Source of the DNA: Capra hircus | Lineage: Eukaryota; Chordata; Mammalia; Artiodactyla; Bovidae | Reading direction: 5' to 3' | Length of the DNA: 64,000 nucleotides | Assembly: GCF_001704415.2 (NCBI RefSeq) | Contig: NC_030814.1 | Location: 69,867,121 to 69,931,120, forward strand | In this document: in pieces, positions 12,901-24,900 of the stretch | How the letters are laid out: every line of letters starts with the position of its first letter | How positions within the stretch are numbered: position 1 is the stretch's first letter | Program-made: the position numbers and the translations under genes | Notes under the pieces: generated by a model | What the model was told of the DNA's origin: nothing | The model's input: the letters and a program-made list of their open reading frames with translations, nothing else | Database searches by the model: none

Positions 12901-15900
12901 CAAACACTCTTGATTCCAGCTTGTGCTTCATCCAGCCCAGCATTTCGCATGATGTACTCTGCATATAAGTTAAATAAGCAGGGTGACAATATATAGCCTT
13001 GACTTACTCCTTTCCCAATTTGGAACCAGTCTGTTGTTCCATGTGTGGTTCTAACTACTGCTTCTTGACTTACATACAGATTTCTCAGGAGGTAGGTAAG
13101 GTGGTCTGGTATTCCCACCTCTTTAGGAATTTTACACAGTTTGTTGTGATCCATACAGTCAAAGACTTTGGCATAGTCAATAGAGCAGATGTTTTTCTGG
13201 AACTCTCTTGCTTTTTCTATGATCCAACAGGTATTTGCAATTTGATCCCTAGTTCCTCTGTCTTTTCTAAATCCAGCTTGAACATCTGGAAGTTCATGGT
13301 TTACATACTGTTGAAGCCTGACTTGGAGAATTTTGAGCATTATTTTTCTAGCATGTGAGATGAGTGCAATTGTTTGGTAGTTTGAGCATTCTTTGGCATT
13401 GCCTTTCTTTGGGATTGGAATGAAAACTGACATTTTCCTGTCCTGTGGCCACTGCTGAGTTTTCCAAATTTGCTGGTATATTGAGTGCAGCACTTTCACA
13501 GCATCATCTTTTAGGATTTGAAATAGCTCAACAGTAATTCCATCACCTCCACTAGCTTTGTTCGTAGTGATGCTTTCTAAGGCCCACTTGACTTCACATT
13601 CCAGGATGTCTGGCTCTAGGTGAGTGATCACACCATTGTGATTATCTTGGTCATGAAGATCTTTTTTATACAGTTCTTCTGTGTATTCTTGCCACCTCTT
13701 CTTAATATCTTCTGCTTCTGTTAGGTCCATACCATTTCTGTCCTTTATCGAGCCCATCTTTGCATGAAATGTTTCCTTGGTATCTCTAATTTTCTTGAAG
13801 AGATCTCTAGTCTTTTCCATTCTATTTTTTTCCTCTATTTCTTTGCATTGATCACTGGAGAAGGCTTCTTATCTCTCTTTGCTCTTCTTTAGAACTCTGC
13901 ATTCAAATGGGTATATCTTTCCTTTTCTCCTTTGCCTTTAGCTTTTCTTCTTTTCTCAGCTATTTGTAAGGTCTCCTCAGACAACCATTTTGCCTTTTTG
14001 TGTTTCTTTTTCTTGGGAATGGTCTTGATCACTGCCTCCTGTACAATGTCACAAACCTCTGTCCATAGTTTTTCAGGCACTCTGTCTATCAGACCTAATC
14101 CCTTGAATCTATTTCTCATTTCCACTGTATAATCATAAGGGATTTGATTTAGGTCACACCTGAATTGTCTACTAGTTTTCCCTACTTTATTCAATTTAAG
14201 TCTGAATTTGGCAATAAGGAGTTCATGTTCTGAGCCACAGTCAGCTCCTGGTCTTGTTTTTGCTGACTGTACAGTTTCTCCATCTGCGGCTACAAAGAAT
14301 ATAATCAATCTGATTTCAGTGTGGCCATCTGGTGATGTCCATGTGTAGAGTCATTTCTTGTGTTGTTAGGAGGGGGTGTTTGTCACAGTGTGGGCTCATA
14401 GCAAGCACTTTATTATAGACCCACAAGACATGCCCTGTGACAATTTAATCCACGCAAAATATTTTGATGGGTTCCAGCTCAGGTAGCCATTTCTATATTT
14501 CATGGAACTCTTCTATTCTCATCTGTAAGTGTGACTAATGAAGATACGGAAGACACTAAAAGTCATGCCCTTTCCTACCACCAACAAATGACTTATTTTC
14601 AGTTCCCCTTTATTCTTCCCCATCCGAAACTTCTCAAATAACTGTCCTCCAAACCATTTGGCCTTCCATCTGTAATAGGCTGAGCTGTGTCCCCCCAAAA
14701 AAGTTTATGTTGAAGTCTCAACCCTTAGCACCTTAGAATATAACTAAATTGGATTTTAAAAAGGTAATTAAGTTAAAATGAGGTCATTAGGGCAGGCCCT
14801 AACCCAGCATGACTGGTGTCCTTGTACGAGAAGAGATCAGACACACAGAGAGACCACGTGAAGACACAGGGAGAGGACAGCGATCTACAGCCAAGGAGAG
14901 AAGCAGCAGAAGAAACCAACACTTCTGACAACTTCCTCTTGGACTTCCAGCTCCCACGATTGTGAGAAAGTTAATTTCTATATTTAAGTCTCCCACTCTG
15001 TGGTACTTGGTTATGCCAGCCTTAGAAAATTAATAAACTGCTAAAATGGTCCTTCTTCTCCCTTTCTCCCTTTCTCACATACACATACACACATATACAC
15101 ACACACATTCTTACCACAGTCTACGAATGTTACAGCCAGGTTGTTGGAGTGTTTCGCATAACACCTTCATGCCTGGGTCTCCCAGGGTATTGCCACTGAG
15201 GTTCAATTCAGTGAGATTCCAGTTATTGCTCAGGACTGAGAAGATTCCCCTGCAAATGCTGGAGGTCAAATAGTTCACCAATCTAGAAATTGGAAGGAAG
15301 GAAGAAGAGAAAACAAAGTGAATCTCTAAGAATAGCAAACTGAAGTTGGGGCCAGGAGTGGCTGACACTACTGCAAAGGCATCCTAGGAATTAAGAAATG
15401 AGTCACAGAACCAAAGATTGGGCCCTGAGGAATGTAAAAGGCCAGAGGAGCCCTGGTAAGGCTGTTCTGCACATTTTATGATTAAAAGAGCCTGTGATGC
15501 ACCAAGGAAACCAGAATTGAAAGAGACACATGTATCCCAATGTTCATAGCAGCACTGTTTACAAAAGCCAGGACATGGAAGGAACCTAGCTGCCCACTGG
15601 CAGATGAATGGATAAGAAAGCTGTGGTGCATATACACAATGGAATATTACTCAGCCATTAAGAAGAATGCATTTGAATCAGTTCTAATGAAGTGGATGAA
15701 ACTGGAACCTATTATACAGAATGAAGTAAGTCATAAAGAAAAACACCAATACAGTATATTAACACATATATATGGAATTTAGAAAGATGGTAACAATGAC
15801 CCTATATGCGAGACAGCAAAAGAGACACAGATATAAAGAACAGTCTTTTGGGGCTCTTTGGGAGAAGGCAAGGGTGGGATGATTTGAGAGGGCAGCGTTG

Positions 15901-18900
15901 AAACGTGTATATTATCATATGTGAAGCAGATCACCGGTTCAAGTTCAATACATGAGACATGGTGTTCAGGGCTGGTGCACTGGGATGACCCTGGGGGATG
16001 GGATAAGGAGGGAGGTGAGAGGAGGGTTCAGCATGGGGAACACATGTGCACCCATGGCTGGTTCATGTCGATGTATGGCAAAAACCACTACAATATTGTA
16101 AAGTAATTAGCCTCCAATTAAAATAAATAAATTAATTTTGAAAAGAAAAAGAGCCTGTGATGAATAGATAAAAAAGGTTATATTCATACACAAACACACA
16201 CACACAATGGAATACTACTCAGCCATGGAGACACAGACATAGAGAATGGACTTGCGGACACAGCAGGAGGAGAGGGTGGGACAAATTGAGAAAGTAGCAT
16301 TGACATATCGGTTTGGTTCAGTTCAGTTGCTTAGTCAGTCATGTCCGACTCTTTGTGACCCCATGGACTTCAGCACACCAGGCTTTCCTGTCCATCACCA
16401 ACTCCCAGAGCTTGCTTTGACATATATACACTAACACGTGTCAAATAAATAATCAGTGGGAAATAGCTATCTACCACAGGGAGCCCAGCCTGGCACTCTG
16501 TGACAACCTAAAGGGTAGGATGGGAGTGAGGAGGCTCAAGAGAGAAGGGATATATATAGAGAGAGGTATGATTGATTCATGTTGATGTATGGCAGAAACC
16601 AACACAACATTGTAAAGCAATTATTTTCCAATTGAAAAATACAAAAATAATGAAAATTTGTCATTTGCAACAGCTTGGATGGACTTGAGGGTATTATAGT
16701 ATACGATATTACTTATATGTGGAATCTAAAAAATAATACAAATAAACTTATTTACAAAACAGAAAAAGACTCACAGACATAGAAAACAAAATTACAGTTA
16801 TCAAAGGGGAGGGGAGAGGAGGGATAAATTAGGAGATTGGGATTAACATACGCATACTACTGTATACAGCTTCCCAGGTGGCTCAGTGGTAAAGAAGGCC
16901 CCTGTCAAGCAGGAGATGTGGGTTCGATCCCTGGGTCGGGAAGATCTCCTGGAGAAGGAACTGCCAACCCACTCCGGTATTCTTGCCTGGAAAATCCCAT
17001 GGACAGAGGAGCCTGGTAGGCTAAAGTCCATGGAGTCACAAAGATTCAGACACGACAGTAACTAAGCCACCACCACTACTATATATAAAATAGATAACCA
17101 ACAAGGTTCTACTGTATAGCACAGGTATACAGTATTGTTATAATAACCTGTAACAACCTATTTGGAAAATAATCTGAAAAAGTATCTGTATATATACATA
17201 TATATATAACATATATATATTATATATATATATAACTGAATCACTGTGCAATAGATTTAAAACTAATATGACATTGCAAATCAACTATACTTAAATTTAA
17301 AAAACTAAAATGGGAAAAGGATGAGGGGAGAGAATAATTTGGGAGTTTGAAATGGACATGTGCACACTGTTATATTCAAAATAGATAACCAAGAAGGATC
17401 TACTTGCATGGCACATGAAACTCTGCTCAATGCTGTATGAAAGCCAGGATGGGAGGGAAGTTTGGGAGAAAATGGATACATGTATATATATGGCTGAGTC
17501 CCTTCTCTTTTCACCTGAAACTATCACAACATTGTTTGTTAATTAGCTATATCTCAATACAAAACAAAAAGTTAAAAAAAGAAGTACAAATTACTATGAG
17601 TAAAATAAATAAAACACAAGAATAAGTTGTACAACACAAGGAATATCGCCAATAGCTATAAATAGAATGTAACCTTTAAAAATAATGAATCACTATATGT
17701 AAAATAGGTAGCCAATGGGTATTTGCCGTATTACTCAGGGAACTCACACTGGGGGCTCTGTGACAACCTAGAGGGGTGGGATGGGGAGGGAGGTGGGCGG
17801 GAGGTTCAAGAGGCAGAGGACACATGTATACCTATGGGTGATTCATGTTGATATATGGCAGAAACCAACACAATATTGTAAAGCAATTATCCTTCAATTT
17901 AAAATTTTTTTAATTAAAAAAACAATTTTTAAAAAATTATGAATCACTATGTTATACACTGGAAACATTGTACATCAACTATATCTCAATGAAAAAAAAT
18001 ATATTCTTAAAAGTACAAAACAGCCTGTGACTTTGGCTGACTGTAAAGAGCCTCTGGTTCCTCCCTCAGGAATCCTTCTCCTCCTTCATCAATTGGCTAC
18101 CCTGCCCATGGCCCTGGACACTCTGCTAAATGACCCAGAGGCTGGTTCTTACATTAGCTGCATAATAGCATCAATAGTGATCACAAAAATCCCTATGCCA
18201 GGCCACATCATAGGAATAAAGCCAGAATCTCTGAGGTAGGACCAAGCATATTGATATTTTTAAGACTACCAGGTGATTCCAAAGTGCTACTCCTGTTAAA
18301 ATGAAAATTCTGATTCTGTGGGTCTAGGATCAGGGCTGCAATCCTTCACTTCTAACAGGCACCAGGGGGGTGCTCATGCTGCTAGTCCTTCGAAGGCTCT
18401 ACAACACACTAAGCAAGCTCCTGTCCTCCGAAGAAGGTAGCTGTCTTCTACCATGATGGGCATAAGGCTTTTCTTCAAGGTTTTAGTCTGAGTTTCTGCC
18501 AGCCTTCTTTGCAATCCTGTGATCTTAGTCAGGTGTCTTGTTTTCTGAGCTTCATTTTTAGTGCCCTAGTGAGATGTCTCAAGACATGGTAGCAGACAGG
18601 GCTGTATAGTTCGAAAAAAAAAAAAATCAATATGTAAAAAAGCTAGAAGTCTGGGACCTTGAGGAATTCAGATTGTTCATGTCCAGGTTGTCCTCAGAAC
18701 TGAGCCCCTGGTGGCACAGTACCAAATCTACAAGTCTTCTTTCTCTCGACAGGTATCAATTGGTATGCGTCTAAGGATGAGATACTGCCACAGATCCTTC
18801 ACTTTCAGTTGCATTAACTGAGAGCACTGAAAGGCCATCTCTTGTAATAAGTGACAAGTGGAACATCTACGGAGATCTTAGTTATAAGACTGAACAAACT

Positions 18901-21900
18901 AAGCGAAAATCTTTCTTGCAGTCATAACATACATGCTTCTTTCTAAAGACTGAAAATGAAAGTTCACAGAATTTGCAAACTATATCAGGCTCTTTTGTAG
19001 GTGCTGTAGTGCCGCCTGCTCTCGCTCCTCCCTCTTCCATCTTCTCTCTAGCTATTCTGAACTATTTGCCATTGTTAAAATGTACCCTGCTTTCCCATCC
19101 CACTCTGAACCCACTGTCCCCTTGGTCTGGGCTACCCCTTGCACATCCTTGGCTCTTTCATACTCCATCCTTCAGGATCCAGCTGGTCAAGTGCTCCCCC
19201 TGCATGCTTCAGATGCATTGCACCAATATTCTTGCCAAAGCCCACCCCCTCTACCAACAGCCCTGGATTCCTGCCTCACCCCACAACCCAACTGTAAGTT
19301 GTTGTGAACAGAACCTGGGTCTTAGCCACTACTGAAGCCTCAGCAGGTAGTCCTTGATGACCCAACAATAAATAGAAAAGTCATCCCGGTAGCAGTGCCA
19401 AGGAAAAGAGAGGGAGCTAAAAGCTTATTGCTGCCAGTGAAAGTGCCAGCTCCTTTTCTCCTTAATTTTGTCCCATGTCAAATATCCCCTATAGAGGTCA
19501 AACCCAAGCCTTCACAGAGCAGACACCTCCCCACAGCCACTGAAGCTGTGGTAGTTTCTGCCCAAAGATTTAGAAGTCAAGGAATTCAACCCTTCCAATG
19601 AACACACACAACTGACTTCCAACCCTCTAGCAACTGAGTAAACAGACCTTGAAGTGGGTGCTGTTGACAAATGAAAGTGTTAGTTCTTCAGCCATGTATA
19701 ACTCTTTGTGATCCCATGGACTGTAGGTCACCAGGCTCCTCTGTCCATGGAACTCTCCTGGCAAGAATAGTGGAGTGGGTTGCCATACCCTTCTTCAGGG
19801 GGTCTTTCTGACCCAGGGAACAAACCAGGGTCTCCTGCTTTGCAGACAGATTTTTTGCCATCTGAGCCACCAGGGAAGCCCTAGCTGTTGACAAATGCCT
19901 GGCTGCAAGCACAAGGTGAGGGCCTTGGAGCTCTCTCTCCTTCCCAGCCCTATTTCTCCTCATTGGTTGTTCCAGTGAAGCCATGTCCCTCCCCATTTTC
20001 TCCTACATAAATACTCTTCTTCAGACCACATTCATATCTCCTTCATATAAGACCCCACTGCCAGGATTTTCTGGTGATCCAGTGGTGAAGAATCTGCCTG
20101 CCAATGCAGGTGACGTGAGTTCCATCCCTCTTCCTGAGAGATTCCATCCGTACAGGCCAATTAAGCCCACGTGCCACAACTACTGAAGCCTGTATGCCTA
20201 GAGCCTGTGCTCTACAATAAGAGAAGCCACCCCAATGAGGAGCCTGCGCACCACAACTAGAGATTGGCCTCTACTTGCAGCAACGAGAGAAACCCCACAC
20301 ACAGCAAGACCTAGTGTAGCCAAAAATAAATTAATTATTTTTTTAAAGAGATTGTCTAGGTAATAAAAGATTCCTTTTCCTTCTCTGCCACCTACCTACA
20401 TTCTGCCAATCTTTCAAGGCAAGCTCAAACTTCACTCCTCCAAGAAATCTCCCCCAAGCATCCCACACTAAGGTCCTCTGTCCTCTGTGTTCCTGGACAG
20501 AGTCATACTGGTTGTTCTGCCCCTTAGGTGACAGGCTATTAAGCAATAAAGTCCCAAGTAAATTAGAAGCAATTTGAGTTTATGAACATTTTCTTCCATT
20601 ATTTTTTTTTCACATAACACATTGTGCTAAATTGGTATCCACCAAACATTTGCTTATTGTTTCATTGGTTTTTTTCTCATGTCATTTGTCCACCTACTCT
20701 TCCTCTACTAGTCACTATCTGCCAATGAAGGGGTCTGGTAGAAATTAGCAATGATCGCATTGTTTTGAAGCTGTGGAAACTGCATTTGCAAGACTGTTGA
20801 AAACAAAGGGGAGAGAGCAAGTGCCAAGAATCAGATGACTAGAAAGTAGAAGACATACAGTACCAATTGCCTGAAGCAAGATCTCCTTACCCCTGAGAAT
20901 ATGCAACCTCAGAATCAGAGAGAACAGAATGGTCCATATGAGAGTGTCTAACTTCCTCCTCTTCTTCTTCCTCCTTGGGTGAGTTATGGAGCAACCTCAG
21001 GGAAAGGGATTCCACATGGCGACAGTTCTCAATACAAAAAGAAGAAACCACATGGTCCATTCTAGTGGACAGCTTGATCTCAATTTTGGGGAAATGGCCC
21101 ATCGCCCTTTGCACAAAGTCCTCCTCCTGCATCTCATACAAACAATAGAACAATTCCAGCTGGCTGGGCTCAGTCTGTAGTGTCTTGGCCTTGGCTTTTG
21201 CTTCAATCCATTTCAGCAGCTCTAGCCTGATTTTCTGAGAGATCTTACAACTCAGTTTTTTCTCTAAGTAGGAGGTCCTCTCCTGGTTTATAAGGCCAAA
21301 GAGGAAACGGACAACAAAAATCAGATATCCCTTTTCGAATTTGCCATAGTTTTCGAGAAGGACCTTCACATCTCGGTTGGGAAGTTTTGAACAAGCCTGA
21401 GGCATGTTCCTCATCTCCCCATGATTGTCTTCTTCTAGCAGGTAGTACATGGCAGCAAAGAACTCCTGGAAAGTCATGTGGATGAAGCTGTAGAATTTCT
21501 CGCAGTCCACTTCCTTTTGGAACAGGTTCATTCTCAAGAAAGCAGACACATCTGCCTTCTGCAGGCCATGATTTCTGAGATCGCACTCCTCAAATAGGAT
21601 TTTTTGGTTCCAGATTCCATCTGCAGCCAATGAACAGAGACCCCAGAGGGTAGCAGAGTTGTGGTTCTCCTGGCTCCCTCCCTGAGATTGCAACAAACTG
21701 GAGAGGAAGAAGATATACACTGCAGTGGTGGTCTTGGATGTCCGAGCAAGACTCTTGCCACTATCCATCTGCTGTTTCAGCCCAGTGCACACAATCCAGC
21801 AAACCAGAGGAATAAAGCACATGGTGAAGAGAATCTCATTCTCCTGAATCAGCCTGAAGGCTTCCCTTGCTTGCTGCTCATCTGAGAAATACTTTAAGAA

Positions 21901-24900
21901 ATATTCCTTCCTCCTGGCCTCTGAGAAACCCAGGATCTCCACATGACGAGCCTGGCCCAGCAAGTGCTGAAGTTTCTCCAGGGCCACAGGTCTTGTGGTG
22001 ATGAGGAGGGAGGCCTCAGGAAGCAGTCTTTTTCTGATGAGGCTGCTCAGGAGAATGTCTCCCCGCTCCACCTTCTGCCAGTTTGTGCAGAGTGCTTCTG
22101 TGTGCTCATCAAAGGCACCTTGCAGCTCGTCAAAGCCGTCCATGAGGAAGAGGATCCTGGAAGACTTGCTTACAATCTTGCCTATGGGTGGGTTTGGGCC
22201 AGGGCAGCAGCTGGCGATCAGGTCCCCCAGGCTCCTCTGAGTCCCAAGGCTCACCTCCCGGCAGTGAATGTAAAACAAATAGTCAAATCTATCCTGGTAA
22301 AGTTTCTCTGAGGCCCAGTCCAACATGATCTTCCTGGCCAGTATTGTTTTCCCAATGCCCGCTGCTCCCTGGAACACCACTGTGTGCACAGGCTCAGAGT
22401 GCTGATCCTCAGGATCAAACAGCAATTCCAAGTTCACGGAACTCACGGGGCTATCCTGTATCTTGGCCCAAGTCCTACCAATGGCCAGGAGCTCATGCTC
22501 CCTCTCCTGTTGGCTCCTGTGTTCCTTGATGAGACGCAGCCTGGTGAAGCGTTTGTTGAGGTTCACGCTCTCACCCAGACGGGCATTCCTGTCTTCAATA
22601 CACTGGAATTTGCTTCTCACATATTTTCTGTACTTCTTACAGTAATCTATGTCAGAGACAGAAAGTTAGACCTCAGAAGAAGCTTGATCACATCAACAGA
22701 GACAAGCTATCATAGGGGCTGGTGGTCTCTAAGGAATGAAAACTGATATTGAAGAATGGGAGTTGCAGTTTCTCACCACTGCCTGGGGTATGGATAGCCC
22801 CAGAAAATACAGGGTGTCAAAATCTTCCTAGACACAGTTGAACAGAAGAACAGCAAAGTGCCATATGCATTGGCCCTGGCCAGAAAGTCCTTTTTCATTC
22901 AATCTTACTCCTTTACGTAGTCTGCAGCTCATGCCCTATAAAGCCTGAAACATTCAGTTGCCCATCCATGGTTCTGGGACTGCAAGCAGTGAAACATGCA
23001 TCTATTTCTTAAGCTAAAGTGGATTTCCTAAGACAGATCTTTTCACCCCAAGGAACATGTTAGGATCACCAAGTTATCCACCCTCTGAGCTTCAAGTACC
23101 TACAGAACCAGGTCTCTAAACCCAATCAGAAGTACCAATGAGATTGCTTACCTTTTTTTTTTCTACAAATAGAGATTCTGGAAAGGTATCCCAGTAAACC
23201 CATCCATTCTTCTTCAAGGCTTTCTTCCTGACTTAGCACAGAAACATTTGTATTCTCTGAGAAATAAAGGAAGAAAATACAAAGTGTTAAAAACCACGAC
23301 TCCTGATTAAGGTTATGTCATTGACACCCAACGACAAAGGTCCATCTAGTCAAAGATGGTGTTTCCAGTCACCATGTATGGATGTGAGAGTTGGACCATA
23401 TAGAAGGCTTAGCACCAAAGAATTGAGGCTCTCAAACTGTGGTATTGGAGAAGACCCTTGAGAGTCTTGTGGACTGCAAGAAGTTCAAACCAGTCAATCC
23501 TAAAGGAAATTAACCCTGAATATTCATTGGAAGGACTGATTCTGAAGCTGAAACTCCAATACTTTGGCCACCTGATGCAAAGAGCCAACTCATTAGAAAA
23601 GACTCTGATGCTGGGAAAGATTGAAGGCAGGAGGAGAACGGGATGACAGAGGACAAGATGATTGGATGGTATCACAGACTCAATGGACATGAGATTGAGC
23701 AAGCTCTGGAAGATGGTGAAGGACAGGGAAGCCTGGTGTGCTACAGTCCATGGGTCTCAAAGTCAGATACAACTGAGCGACTGAACAGCAAAAGCAATTG
23801 AAATCCAATAGCCAACACCTGGCACAGGTCAAAGCCACCTGCCCTGAACTTCTCCCAAACCAAAATACAGCTCAGTTGAATGTCCAGTTGGAGGCATTCC
23901 TGTACTCCTAATTTCAAAGCAATGGATACCAACTAATATTGTGTCCTCATTGTATCCAGTCTTGGAATCTATCTCCCAAGGCTGGAAATCAGAAGGCAAA
24001 CATCTGAGGCATCAAAGTTTCTCATCCTCATTTAGCTTTGGCAGACTCCCTCACTTGTGCTCTGGTTTTGAGACTATCCCCACACTCTCAGGTATCCCCA
24101 GGATGGCCAAAGGCCAGCAGTATCATCTGCCCTTGAGCCCAAATGCCTGGAATTCATCTGACCCATATTTGGAATCTTCAACAGCAAGAATAACCCATCT
24201 GACATATCTAATTCAGAATTCTGACTAACTTCAGATTCACTTAAAAAGTTTTTAAAGTATTGATTCTAGGACTCTACTCCCAATGATCCTTTTTCAGTTC
24301 TCTGAGGTGGAGCCCAGGCACCATTATATTTATCTATTTTTAAAATAATTTTTATTGGAGTACAGTTGATTTACAATACTGTGCTAGTTTTCTGCTGTAC
24401 AGAAAAGTGAATCATATATATATATATATATATACATTCGTTTTTAGATTCTACTCCCATATAGGTCATTACAGAGTATCAAGTAGAAGGCACCTTTTTA
24501 TTTTAAAAGCCCCACATGTATCCACAGTTGAGAATTATAGACCTAAACAATCAATAAATAACACATCCAAAACAGGTATCTTATAGGAGAAACTAGACAC
24601 AGCAGAACAAGAGATAGGTACCAGGGCAAATGCATGGGACAGATAAATTTAGCTGAGCAGGAATTCCAGAGCTATATAAAAGATTCTGAGGTATCTACTT
24701 ATTCTGAATGCAAATGCTGTTAACCCCCCACACACAAAACCACAAAATAAAATCTAAACATTAACTCAAACCAAGAGCAAAATTTAATTTTTACCTAAAA
24801 TATAACACTAGCCAGCCCCCTGAAACAAAAAACAAAGCCCACAAAACACAAAAACTTCTAACCCTAGGTATAATTCTTCCACCCCCAAAACCTACATGTA

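Noticed and set aside
12834..13820. 328-codon reverse-transcriptase frame as a host gene
   Set aside because: It is part of a bounded BovB insertion with a target-site duplication and broken flanking frames.
20887..22646. Possibility that the NLRP gene is a pseudogene or another NLRP paralogue
   Set aside because: All six exons are open with canonical splice sites and intact Walker motifs, and PYD, NACHT and LRR all match NLRP3 specifically.
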